DNA of 64,000 nt from Prescottella defluvii (lineage in GTDB: Bacteria > Actinomycetota > Actinomycetes > Mycobacteriales > Mycobacteriaceae). The stretch is taken from positions 2,852,001 through 2,916,000 of the forward strand of contig CP121458.1 in the NCBI GenBank assembly GCA_029690005.1, given 5' to 3'. The notes under the pieces were generated by a model, which saw only the letters and a list, made by a program, of their open reading frames with translations, did no database searches and had not been told where the DNA came from. Positions 51,066 through 59,397 of the stretch are shown piece after piece. Both the position numbers and the translations under genes were made by a program. The first letter of the stretch is position 1, and each line of letters opens with the position of its first letter.

Positions 51066-51914
51066 ATGACCGCAGTAATCACCGGCGACGACCTCGCCGG
51101 CGCTCTCACCGCGCTCCGCGCCCAGGTTCCCCTCGTCCACTCGCTGACCAACATCGTCTCGGCGAACTTCCTCACCAACGTCGTCCTGGCCGCCGGTGCC
51201 AGCAACGCGCACATCGACAACGTCCACGAGGCCGCGGGATTCGCGCGGATCGCCGGTGGCGTCCTCGTCAATCTCGGTACGCCGGACGACGGCACCGCCG
51301 CCTCGTTCGTGCTCGCGGCGGAGGCCGCGCGGGACGCGACCACCCCGTGGGTGCTCGACCCGGTCGGTGTCGGCGGTCTGCCGTGGCGCAGCGGCCTGGC
51401 GGTGGACCTGCTGAAGCTCCGTCCGACGGTCGTCCGCGGCAACGCCTCCGAGGTCATCGCGCTCGCCGGACTAGGTGGCGACACCCGCGGCGTCGACAGC
51501 TCCGACGACCCGGCCGCGGCGGTGCCCGCTGCGATCGCTCTGCTCGAGCACGCCGAAGCGGTCTCGGCGTCCGGCCCGGTGGACCACCTGGTCGGGCGTG
51601 ACGCCGACGGCACGATCGTCGGCGTGCGGATCGCCGGCGGTAGCGACCTGCTGCCGCGCGTGACGTCGACCGGTTGCTCGCTGGGCGGGCTGGTCGCGGC
51701 CTACCTCGCGGTCGCGCCGACCCCGCTCGTGGGACTGGCGGCAGCGCACGCCCACGTTGCCGTGGCGTCGGAGATCGCCGCCGAGAAGTCCTCGGGCCCG
51801 GGGTCGTTCGCCGTCGAGTACCTCGACGCGCTGTCTGCGGTCGACGCGGCCACGCTCGCCGAGCGCGCGCGCATCGAGACGATCGATCTCGTCAGCGAGG
51901 GCGGAAACCGATGA
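51066..51914 (+). CDS. thiM: Hydroxyethylthiazole kinase-like protein (ThiM family)
   Basis: Ribokinase-fold kinase of 282 residues, phosphorylating the hydroxyethyl group of the thiamin thiazole in the canonical case. VHSLTNIVSANFLTNVVLAAG is the family N-terminus, WVLDPVGVGG the central motif, RGNASEVIALAG follows, and catalytic Cys204 sits in TSTGCSLGG. The usual substrate loop GASPxM is GASNAHIDN here, so the substrate may differ. No thiD or thiE is adjacent. Its stop overlaps the next ATG (ATGA). The frame is intact. Confidence 0.88.
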   Translation: MTAVITGDDLAGALTALRAQVPLVHSLTNIVSANFLTNVVLAAGASNAHIDNVHEAAGFARIAGGVLVNLGTPDDGTAASFVLAAEAARDATTPWVLDPVGVGGLPWRSGLAVDLLKLRPTVVRGNASEVIALAGLGGDTRGVDSSDDPAAAVPAAIALLEHAEAVSASGPVDHLVGRDADGTIVGVRIAGGSDLLPRVTSTGCSLGGLVAAYLAVAPTPLVGLAAAHAHVAVASEIAAEKSSGPGSFAVEYLDALSAVDAATLAERARIETIDLVSEGGNR

Positions 51915-53018
51915 GCATCAAGACTTTCTGGTACCTCACCCAGGCCGACGGCGACTACCCCTGGAGCCCGGGCGGGCTATACCCGGTGGACGGCGCACGG
52001 CAGGTCGCACTCGCGAAGACGATCGACGACGGCGGCTTCGACGGCGCCCTGGTCGCCACCTGGCCCAACGATCCGTTCGTCTCTGCGACCTGGGCCGCGT
52101 CGCACACCAGCCGCATGAAGTTCCTGGTCGCCGTGTACGCCAACATGATCCCGGCCCGTCTGCTCGCGGAGAAGGCACTGACGTTCGACGCGTTCAGCGG
52201 CGGGCGGCTGATGATCAACTCGGTCAACGGCCGCGACAACATCCTCACCAAGTACGACATGAGCGTCGAGCACGACCGGCGGTACGAACTGGGGGAGCAG
52301 TACTGGGCCGACTTCCGCCGCTACTACAGGGAGGGCACCGAGTCGAACTTCCCGAACACGCCGCTGCGGATCGACCGCCCCACCGACCACGAGGTGCCGC
52401 TGTGGGGGACCGGTGACTCCCCGGCTGGCCTGGCGAACTCGGGGAAGGTGCTCGACGCCTACCTGGCGATGCTGCGGGAGACGTCGTTCATCGAGGACAA
52501 GTTCGCGGGCGCGCGGGCGGCCGCGGCGGCCGCGGGACGCGAGTTCACCGACTTCGGCGCCTTGTCGGGGTGATCGTCCGCTCGGACAGGGGCGAGGCGA
52601 TGGACCGGTTCCGGTCGCTGTTCGAGAAGGCGGGGATCGACCAGATCACCGACGTCCTCGACAGCGCGGTCCGGCGCCGGACCGCGGGCAAGCAGGACAT
52701 CAAGACGTTCACCGCCCGCGACGCTCAGCGTCAGGGCTGGGTCGACACGATCGTCGCCGGAAAGATCCCCGAACCGAACGACCTCATCTCGGTGACGGCT
52801 TGTACGCCGGTATCACCGCGTGGTCGCCGCTCGACATCTTCGCGACCGGGTCGTCGGCGGTCTACTACGTCGGCGCCCCCGACGAGATCACCGACCATGT
52901 CCGGATCCTGCGCGAGCGGACCGGCCTGACGTCCCTGATCCTGGCCGGTTGGCCGCTGATCGACGAGGCGAAGCAGGTGGCCGAACACCTCGTCCCGCGG
53001 TTCGCGGAACTCGACTGA
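51911..53018 (+). CDS. SsuD-like LLM-class flavin-dependent monooxygenase, two frameshifts
   Basis: Luciferase-like FMNH2-dependent monooxygenase of about 369 residues, most like alkanesulfonate monooxygenases. MSIKTFWYLTQADGDYPW, then RMKFLVAVYANMIPARLLAEKALTFDAFSGGRLMINSVNG is the SsuD-type core; ERYE-like RRYELGEQYWADFRRYY and a late GSSAVYYVGAPDEITDHV follow. Lost G's near 52571 (DFGALSGVIVRSDRGEAM expected) and 52800 (SGDGLYAGITAW expected) break the chain. ATG start overlaps the thiM stop. No ssuE-type reductase or ABC transporter is adjacent. Ends at a hairpin. Confidence 0.87.
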
Positions 53019-53031
53019 GATCCCTCGGCCC

Positions 53032-53067
53032 GAGGGGCGCCGTGACGTGGTCGTCGCGGCGCCCTTC
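53032..53067 (+). terminator. Hairpin after the monooxygenase gene
   Basis: GAGGGGCGCCG (53032-53042) pairs with CGGCGCCCTTC (53057-53067) over 11 bp with one G-T pair and a 14-base loop, beginning 14 bp after the stop. It closes the rhodanese-thiM-monooxygenase unit. Confidence 0.65.
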
Positions 53068-53132
53068 TCGTTGACGCGGTCGGTGGTTGCGAGAACAGTA
53101 AGAGGTACCGGTCGTTTTTCGGGAGGTGCCCA

Positions 53133-53435
53133 ATGGTCAGTGCAGCACTGTTGGTTCGTGTCGAGGCCAAGCGCGGCAAGGAGGAGCAGGTCGCGGAGTT
53201 TCTCGAGAGCGCACTGGCCCTGGTCCAACAGGAACCGGACACCGTGGCGTGGTTCGCCCTCCGGTTCGGCCCGGCAACCTTCGGAATCTTCGACGCCTTC
53301 CCGGACGACTCCGGACGGCAGGCTCACCTCGCCGGCCGCGTCGCGGAGGCGCTCATGGCGCGCGCCGACGAACTCTTCGTCACGCATCCCAGCATCACCA
53401 AGGTCGACGTCATCGCGAGCAAACTGCCCGGCTGA
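53133..53435 (+). CDS. ABM-domain (putative quinol/antibiotic-biosynthesis monooxygenase) protein
   Basis: 100 residues, single ABM-like ferredoxin-fold domain (PF03992). SAALLVRVEAKRGKEEQVAEFL is the first beta-alpha unit and TVAWFALRFGPATFGIFDAF the second; the last strand is HPSITKVDVIASK. Such proteins act on quinol-like molecules or detoxify reactive intermediates without a cofactor. The ATG at 53133 follows GGGAGG. It stands alone after the hairpin at 53032. The frame is intact. Confidence 0.85.
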   Translation: MVSAALLVRVEAKRGKEEQVAEFLESALALVQQEPDTVAWFALRFGPATFGIFDAFPDDSGRQAHLAGRVAEALMARADELFVTHPSITKVDVIASKLPG

Positions 53436-53812
53436 TACGACGTTGCGATGCCGTCACACATGCTCTCGACGTAGCGAAAGCGTGACCTCTCTGCCGTGAT
53501 CTCACGGCGCGACGGCCGTTTCCGGCCACGGTCGCACTGCAAGCGACGTGGCATGGATCACGAACCGCGCAGTCGCGCCGGTCGATCAACCCGCCTGCCT
53601 GATCGGTCTATCAGTGCTGGTCAGGTCGATATCCGTGTCGTCCGCGGTTGAGCGTGCGACGTGGAACTACGTATACGTGCATCGGTGAACACGTACCCCT
53701 GCGGGTAGTTCTACCGATGTCTCGATCCGATAACGCCGGAACTCTGGGTTGTGCCCGAACACCGATGCCAGACCAAGTGTCGGACCACAAGCAAGACCCG
53801 GAGGACCCTCGA
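53436..53812 (+). promoter_or_regulatory. Non-coding region (377 bp) upstream of the NlpC/P60 gene
   Basis: No gene is supported. It contains GCCGTGA-TC-TCACGGC (53493-53508), which can terminate the ABM gene transcript, and the palindrome ACGTATACGT (53669-53678) sharing the CGTATACG core of the GntR operator. Long leaders before NlpC/P60 genes often hold a c-di-AMP riboswitch, but I did not find its conserved blocks. Confidence 0.45.
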
Positions 53813-54313
53813 ATGGCCCTGAAGACCACCCGCCTGACCCGTACGACCCGTGGCCTGCTGCTCGGCGCAGTCACCGCCGGCGCCCTCATGATCCCCGTCG
53901 CCCCCGCGATGGCACAGCCCCTCACCACTCCGAGCTGGGGCAACACCTCGCTCCAGCCGAGCCAGGTGGCCTCGCACGGCCAGGCCGTCGCGAACGCCGC
54001 GCAGTCCAAGATCGGCTCCCCGTACGTGTGGGGCGCGACCGGCCCGAGCTCCTTCGACTGCTCCGGCCTGGTGCAGTGGGCCCACAAGCAGGCCGGCGTC
54101 TCCGTGCCGCGTGTCAGCTACGACCAGGTCGGTGGCGGCACCTCGGTGTCCAAGGCCAACCTGCAGCCCGGTGACGTCGTCGGCTTCTACGGCAACGAGC
54201 ACGTCGGCATCTACATCGGCAACGGCAAGGTCGTTCACGCCCCGACCGAGGGTGAGAACGTGAAGGTCTCGTCGATCGACGCGATGCCCTTCTCCGGCGC
54301 GAGCCGCTACTGA
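53813..54313 (+). CDS. Secreted NlpC/P60 peptidoglycan hydrolase
   Basis: 166 residues. The ATG at 53813 follows GGAGG. The signal peptide (MALKTTRLTRTTRGLLLGAV, cleaved after APAMA) is followed directly by the peptidase domain. Catalytic Cys is in SSFDCSGLVQWAHKQ, and the first catalytic His in NEHVGIYIG; the third polar residue is His in KVVHAPTEG. No cell-wall-binding repeats. Expected to cleave D-Glu to m-DAP bonds, by family. The frame is intact. Confidence 0.9.
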   Translation: MALKTTRLTRTTRGLLLGAVTAGALMIPVAPAMAQPLTTPSWGNTSLQPSQVASHGQAVANAAQSKIGSPYVWGATGPSSFDCSGLVQWAHKQAGVSVPRVSYDQVGGGTSVSKANLQPGDVVGFYGNEHVGIYIGNGKVVHAPTEGENVKVSSIDAMPFSGASRY

Positions 54314-54335
54314 TCCGAGCCCCGCTCGACAGACC

Positions 54336-54372
54336 CGAGCCCCGCTCACACACTCCGTGTGAACGGGGCTCG
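54336..54372. terminator. Hairpin between NlpC/P60 and NmrA-like genes
   Basis: Arms 54336-54351 and 54357-54372 pair at 15 of 16 positions around a 5-base loop. Part of the left arm (GAGCCCCGCTC) is also repeated just upstream. It lies between two convergent genes. Confidence 0.75.
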
Positions 54373-54391
54373 TCGTATGTCGGGGAGGACC

Positions 54392-55294
54392 TCAGCCGAG
54401 GTAGAAGTCCTTGCGAGCGGCCACGAACGCCTCGACGGTCTGGGCGGTATCCGGTCAGGCGCACGACGTCGTCGGACTCCCGGTCGTAGCGGTTCTCCCG
54501 GTGCAGTCGCGCCATGGTCGCGATGTGCTGCTCGGTGTGCGGTGGCAACCCCGCCTTCGCGAGCACGTCGGCACGCCAGCGGTCCAGCGGCACGTCCTCG
54601 TAGGTCACGGGGCGTCCCAGGGCACGGGAGAACTCGGCGGCCACGCCGTTCATGTCGAGCGAGCGCGGCCCGGTCAGCTCGTACACGTGTCCGATGTGTG
54701 GGCCGGGGTCGCGCAGTACGGTGGCCAGGGTCCGGGCCACGTCGTCGACCGCGATCGGTGACGACCGCCCGGTGCCGAACGGCAGCGCGAGCGCGCCCCT
54801 GTCCCGGATCGACTGCGCCGCCAGCGTGGTGAACAGCGGATTGTCCAGGAACACGGTCGGCCGCACGTGGACAACCGGTAAACCCGACCAGTTCAGCACC
54901 TGCTCCGAGAGCCAGTGAAGTCGCTGCTGGTTCGACTCCGAGGTGCTCGTCGCGGTCATCTGGGACACCGTCATCTGCGACAAGTTCACCAGGGCGTCGA
55001 GCTTTCCGTACTCCTTCGCGACGGTGGCCACCACGGTCGTCGCGAGCAGATGATCGGGCGACACGGCCATTCCGAAGTACATCCGCCCGATGCCGTCGAG
55101 CGCGGCCGCGACGGTCTCCGGCGGGTGAGGTCGCCGATCACCACCTCCGCACCGAGCGCGCGCACGTCGTTCGCGCGCTCGTCGTCGTGGCGGACCATCA
55201 CGCGGACCGGCATATCGTGCGCCCGCAACTTGTCGACGACGACGCGGCCGACACCGCCGGCGCCGGGAACGAGAACGAAGTCGTTGACAGCCAT
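54392..55294 (-). CDS. NmrA-like NAD(P)-binding protein, two frame breaks
   Basis: Atypical short-chain dehydrogenase of about 300 residues. The N-terminal Rossmann motif is VPGAGGVGRVVVDKL (GxxGxG), then RVMVRHDDERA and GAEVVIGDLT. A lost C near 55127 leads to PPETVAAALDGIGRMYF, and downstream VHVRPTVFLDN, SPIAVDDVARTLATVL and YELTGPRSLDMNGVAAEF. A net +1 near 54447 recovers the C-terminus VEAFVAARKDFYLG. The ATG at 55294 follows CGGAGGA. Such proteins sense NADP redox state or act as quinone/azo reductases; the substrate is unknown. Confidence 0.82.
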
Positions 55295-55688
55295 CGGTCA
55301 TCCTCCGAGCAGACGGGGTGACTCCAGTGTCCGGTGCCATACGCAGACGAGTCCACCCACAATGCGATCACGGGGATCGTGGCGTCGGCTTCGTTCATTC
55401 ACGCCCATTACGTCCAAGCGTGAGTTACCCAGCAGCCCCGTCGCTCGTGGAAATAGGCGTGGACCGCCCATCTGCAATCGGCCGTCTGGTATGAATCGGG
55501 CATGAAATGGACCATCGCGTCATTTTCGACTGACTGACCGGAGTCCGTCTTACGAGGTCCGGTCTGTCGCGCGACAGCCCGAAGCGTCGTCGGTGGATGC
55601 TGACGACGCGGTAGGGGAAGTCGGATACGAGCGCGCCGCGCAGGCGAACCGAAGGCAATGGTAGGCGGCGTAGAAGGGCGTCTTGATC
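55295..55688. other. Non-coding stretch (394 bp) between NmrA-like and low-GC genes
   Basis: I see no supported gene. It must hold the divergent promoters. Base composition drops toward the right end, marking the boundary to the low-GC gene. No tRNA, integrase fragment or direct repeat was recognised. Confidence 0.5.
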
Positions 55689-56159
55689 ATGGGAATCTTC
55701 TTGAAGATCACTTATGACTCGCAAGGAGGGACAACGGCGGAAAAGGCCAGTGTGAACCAGGGCATCCTGGACGATGTTCTCGATAGCCTGAATGACTACG
55801 CCTGGCAGGATCGAATTGCTCCCCAATTGCGGAACCTTGATGCCCAGTTCAGCCACATTACGCTCGGCCTGATCCTGCGGTTCTATCACAAGGTCAATGT
55901 CGACAAGGGCAACCTGAGGTCGCTTGCTCGGTATATCAAGAAGGACGACAAGCTTCTGGTCGATCAGATGCTTGTCGTAGACGAGTATGAGGATCTATCG
56001 GCAGGGGAGACGAGGACACAGCTTTGCGACGATATCGTGAGTCATCTCGAGCAAGCCCTCATGAAGTACAGAGACCGCTTCCAAGACTTTGATGCCGTTG
56101 CGTTCATTCCGTTGCTCAGAGAGAGATTCGAAGAGATCAAGCAGCGAGGAAATCGCTAG
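55689..56159 (+). CDS. Low-GC orphan protein, possibly immunity-type
   Basis: 156 residues, helical and acidic; no signal peptide or membrane segment. MGIFLKITYDSQGGTTAEK, then LDAQFSHITLGLILRFYHKV, RYIKKDDKLLVDQMLVVDEY and FIPLLRERFEEIKQR. Its codons use many A/T third positions (AAG, ATT, GAT, CTT), unlike all neighbours, indicating recent transfer. The ATG at 55689 follows AAGGG; TTG 55683 is the alternative. It is flanked by a 394-bp gap and a 15-bp hairpin. Resembles small immunity proteins in style, but I cannot name the family and there is no adjacent toxin. Confidence 0.65.
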   Translation: MGIFLKITYDSQGGTTAEKASVNQGILDDVLDSLNDYAWQDRIAPQLRNLDAQFSHITLGLILRFYHKVNVDKGNLRSLARYIKKDDKLLVDQMLVVDEYEDLSAGETRTQLCDDIVSHLEQALMKYRDRFQDFDAVAFIPLLRERFEEIKQRGNR

Positions 56160-56221
56160 CCGAGGGCCCCGCCAGTGACACGATCCGGGTCGATCCGCAC
56201 GCCCGCGTGGTCCGACGCAGA

Positions 56222-56273
56222 CGAGTCGACCCGCTCGGCGATCGGTTTGGTGATCGCGGAGCGGGTCGACTCG
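56222..56273. terminator. Long hairpin between the low-GC gene and glnA
   Basis: Perfect 15-bp arms (56222-56236 and 56259-56273) are continued by GCGATC/GATCGC after one mismatch, with loop GGTTTGGT. It lies between convergent genes ending at 56159 and 56348. Confidence 0.8.
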
Positions 56274-56347
56274 GGAACTACTGCGGACGCGCTGCGGACG
56301 GATGCGGGTGTCGTCCCGTAACGCAGCAGGTCAGCGAGCTACTCGAC

Positions 56348-57785
56348 TCAGCAGTCGTAGTAGAGCGAGAACTCGTAGGGGTGCGGACGCAGGTTGACCG
56401 GAGCGATCTCCTGCTCGCGCTTGATCGAGATCCAGGTCTCGATCAGGTCGGTGGTGAACACGCCACCCTCGGTCAGGTAGTCGTGATCCTGCTCGAGGCG
56501 GTCGATGACGGCGGACAGGCTGGTGGGGGCCTGCGGGATGTTGCGGGCCTCCTCCGGCGGGAGCTCGTAGAGGTCCTTGTCGACCGGAGCCATCGGCTCG
56601 ATCTTGTTCTCGATGCCGTCCAGGCCGGCCATCATCTGCGCGGCGAAGTTCAGGTACGGGTTGCCCGAGGAGTCCGGCGCGCGGAACTCGATGCGCTTGG
56701 CCTTCGGGTTGTTGCCCGTGATCGGGATGCGGACCGCGGCGGAGCGGTTGCGCTGGCTGTACACCAGGTTGATGGGGGCCTCGTAGCCCGGAACCAGGCG
56801 GTGGTACGAGTTGATCGTCGGGTTCGTGAACGCGAGCAGCGACGGCGCGTGGTGGCAGGATGCCGCCGATGTACCAGCGGGCGATGTCCGACAGGCCCGC
56901 GTAGCCGGCCTCGTCGTGGAACAGCGGCTTGCCGTCCTTCCACAGCGACTGGTGCACGTGCATGCCCGAGCCGTCGTCGCCGAACAGCGGCTTCGGCATG
57001 AAGGTGGCCGACTTGCCGTACTGCCAGCAGGTGTTCTTCACGACGTACTTGAACAGCTGCAGGTCGTCGGCAGCCGCGAGCAGCGTGTTGAACTTGTAGT
57101 TGATCTCCTGCTGGCCGCCGGTGCCCACCTCGTGGTGGCCACGCTCGAGCTCGAAGCCCGCGTTGGTGAGGTTCGTGGAGATCGCGTCACGCAGGTCGAC
57201 GTAGTGGTCGTACGGGGCGACGGGGAAGTAACCGCCCTTGGCGCGCACCTTGTAGCCGAGGTTCGGGCTGCCGTCGGCGTTGACGTCGTTGCCGGTGTTC
57301 CAGGCACCCGAGATGGAGTCCAGCTCGTAGAACGCGCCGTTCATCTGCGAGTCGTAGCGGACCGAGTCGAAGATGTAGAACTCGGCCTCGGCACCGAAGA
57401 ACGCGGTGTCGGCGATGCCGGTGGACTTCAGGTACTCCTCGGCCTTGCGGGCGACGTTGCGCGGGTCGCGGCTGTAGGCCTCACGGGTGAACGGATCGTG
57501 GACGAAGAAGTCCATGTTCAGCGTGCGAGCCTTGCGGAACGGATCGATGCGCGCCGTGGAGACGTCGGGCAGCAGCATCATGTCCGACTCGTGGATCGAC
57601 TGGAAACCGCGAACCGAGGAACCGTCGAACGCGAGGCCGTCCTCGAAGACGTCCTGGTTGAAGGCGGACGCCGGGATCGAGAAGTGCTGCTGGACGCCCG
57701 GCAGGTCGCTGAAGCGGATGTCGACGTACTCGACATCTTGGTCGGCGATGTACTTGATGACCTCTTCGGCCGTGGTGAAAGCCAC
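56348..57785 (-). CDS. glnA: Glutamine synthetase type I (GlnA), one frame break
   Basis: Dodecameric enzyme forming glutamine from glutamate, ammonia and ATP. It has 478 residues after correction. The GTG at 57785 follows GGAG. Signatures: [88 protein letters not shown], and [10 protein letters not shown], the loop with the Tyr that GlnE adenylylates. A net +1 near 56862 ([13 protein letters not shown] expected) breaks the frame. A GlnR-type box lies about 100 bp upstream. Orthologue of mycobacterial glnA1. Confidence 0.95.
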
Positions 57786-57883
57786 GTTGGTGCTCCTTCA
57801 GTCGGTTACCTGCCGGTCGGGTTTCGGCGGTTTCGTCGAGGCAAGACGGTAGAGAGCCGGTGTTGCCCGTTAATCAAGCCTAT

Positions 57884-57899
57884 GTTTCGCCGGTGTTAC
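57884..57899 (-). promoter_or_regulatory. GlnR-type box GTAAC-N6-GAAAC upstream of glnA
   Basis: On the glnA coding strand the sequence is GTAAC ACCGGC GAAAC, an exact match to the GTnAC-N6-GAAAC pattern known for actinobacterial GlnR. It sits 99-114 bp before the glnA start codon, a usual place for activation under nitrogen limitation. Confidence 0.65.
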
Positions 57900-58024
57900 A
57901 CGTCGGCGTTCGGCGCGCGTACGGGGTCCTTTGTGAGCATTCCCACGGCACTTCTGTGTGACGAGCAGCACCGATCCGACTCCGTCGGGTCGGTTCGCGC
58001 ACGTCGACGCCTATCCTGGACGGC

Positions 58025-58501
58025 ATGGCACGTATGACCGGTTCCTGGCTCTCCGGACCCTCGGCGGCACTGCCGAAGAATCAGACCAAGGCGCAGGCGT
58101 ATCGAGGTGAGCTCCTGGGGTTGCCGGCCGAAGGTCCCGGATCGCTGGCTCCGACCGGTCGTCGCGTCGCGGCCCTCGCCATCGACTGGCTCACCGCGGC
58201 GGGCGTCGTCCTGCTCCTGATCGGTGAGGAGCCGCTGCAGAACCCGCGGCTCGGCACCTACACGATGATGCTGTGGTTCGTGGTCGGCGTCGTGTGCGTG
58301 ACGCTGTTCTCATTCACGCCGGGTCAGTACATGCTGGGGCTGCAGGTCGCGCGCGTGGACGCTCCGGCCAAGGTCGGCTTCGTCCGGGCGCTGGTCCGTC
58401 AGGCGCTGATGGTGTTCATCGTTCCCGCCGTCATCACCGACGTCGACAGCCGCGGCATGCACGACCGCGCCACCGGCACCGGTCTGATCCGCGTGCGCTG
58501 A
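58025..58501 (+). CDS. RDD family membrane protein
   Basis: 158 residues with an RDD domain (PF06271): GRRVAALAIDWLTAAGVVLLLI (the first Arg/Asp motif and TM1), TYTMMLWFVVGVVCVTLFSF (TM2), GQYMLGLQVARVD, then LVRQALMVFIVPAVI (TM3) and DVDSRGMHDRATGT. Function is unknown, and possible roles include ion or solute transport. ATG 58025. Located between glnA (divergent) and DUF4191, as in mycobacteria. The frame is intact. Confidence 0.9.
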   Translation: MARMTGSWLSGPSAALPKNQTKAQAYRGELLGLPAEGPGSLAPTGRRVAALAIDWLTAAGVVLLLIGEEPLQNPRLGTYTMMLWFVVGVVCVTLFSFTPGQYMLGLQVARVDAPAKVGFVRALVRQALMVFIVPAVITDVDSRGMHDRATGTGLIRVR

Positions 58502-58517
58502 GCACACCCGCCACAAG

Positions 58518-58564
58518 CTGAAGGGACCCTTTGTGCGCTGCGAGCGCACAAAGGGTCCCTTCAG
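58518..58564. terminator. Perfect bidirectional terminator between RDD and DUF4191 genes
   Basis: Perfect 22-bp arms (58518-58539 and 58543-58564) around a 3-base GCG centre, with CCCTTT/AAAGGG blocks. It separates two convergent genes. Confidence 0.92.
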
Positions 58565-58580
58565 CAGTAGAACCTGACGG

Positions 58581-59336
58581 TCAGCGGCGACGGATCGTGC
58601 GCTGCATGCCCTTCATCTTCGCGCCGGGCGGCAGCGGGCCCTTCGGCATCGCGGCGCCGCTGCGGCTGCCGAGCGCGGCCAGACGCGACTCGATGGAATC
58701 CATGCGCTTGGTGTCGATGTTGCGCGGCAGCTTGTTGAGCTGCTTGGTGAGCTGCGACAGGGGCACCTCGCCCTCGCCGTTGCCGACGACGAAGTCGTAG
58801 ATCGGGGTGTCGCCGACCAGGCGCGCGGTCTTCTTCTTCTCCTGTGCGAGCAGGCCCTTGACGCGCTGCGGCGAACCCTCGGCGACCAGGATCACGCCGG
58901 GGCGGCCGATCACCCGGTGCACGGCGTCGAGCTGCGTCGTTCCGGTGACGGCGTTGGTGACGCGCCACGCACCCTGCATGTTCTCGAGCGCCCACGCGGC
59001 GGCACCGGCCTGGCCCTCGGCCTTGCCGTAGACCGTCTTCTGGACGCGCTTGCCGAAGATGATGAAGGCGAGCAGGACACCGATGAGGATGCCGATCGGC
59101 AGCAGGAACCACTGGAGGCCGAAGATCAGGCCGATCAGGAAGAACACGACCGCGCTCAGCACCACGGCACCGATGATCAGCGGCAGCAGCAGCTTGTCTT
59201 CCTTGCGCTGCATCTGGAACGCCTGCCAGAGCTGAGTCCGGCGTTCCTTCGACGCCTGCTTGCGGGCCGCCTTTGCCGCAGCCTTCGCTTCCTTGCTTGC
59301 CTTGCCCGCTTTTCCGGACTTACTGCCGTTCGCCAT
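58581..59336 (-). CDS. DUF4191 membrane protein
   Basis: 251 residues. A Lys/Ala-rich N-terminal helix (KSGKAGKASKEAKAAAKAAR) precedes two membrane helices (LPLIIGAVVLSAVVFFLIGL; WFLLPIGILIGVLLAFIIFG), then a cytoplasmic domain with VIGRPGVILVAEG and LLAQEKKKTARLVGDTPIYD. Matches the Rv2219 family, function unknown. It follows lipA in the same direction (61 bp) and may be co-transcribed. ATG 59336, intact. Confidence 0.9.
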   Translation of the reverse strand: MANGSKSGKAGKASKEAKAAAKAARKQASKERRTQLWQAFQMQRKEDKLLLPLIIGAVVLSAVVFFLIGLIFGLQWFLLPIGILIGVLLAFIIFGKRVQKTVYGKAEGQAGAAAWALENMQGAWRVTNAVTGTTQLDAVHRVIGRPGVILVAEGSPQRVKGLLAQEKKKTARLVGDTPIYDFVVGNGEGEVPLSQLTKQLNKLPRNIDTKRMDSIESRLAALGSRSGAAMPKGPLPPGAKMKGMQRTIRRR

Positions 59337-59397
59337 ACCTCACAGGATACGTCCCTCACCGCGCGCTATTGCGCGCGCGGTGAGGGGGACGTGCACG

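Noticed and set aside
53436-53812. c-di-AMP (ydaO-type) riboswitch before the NlpC/P60 gene
   Set aside because: Such leaders often precede cell-wall hydrolase genes in actinobacteria, but I could not find the conserved paired blocks in this sequence.
55425-55889. 154-codon reverse frame overlapping the low-GC gene
   Set aside because: The + strand frame has a ribosome-binding site and plausible composition; the reverse frame crosses its 5' end and has none.
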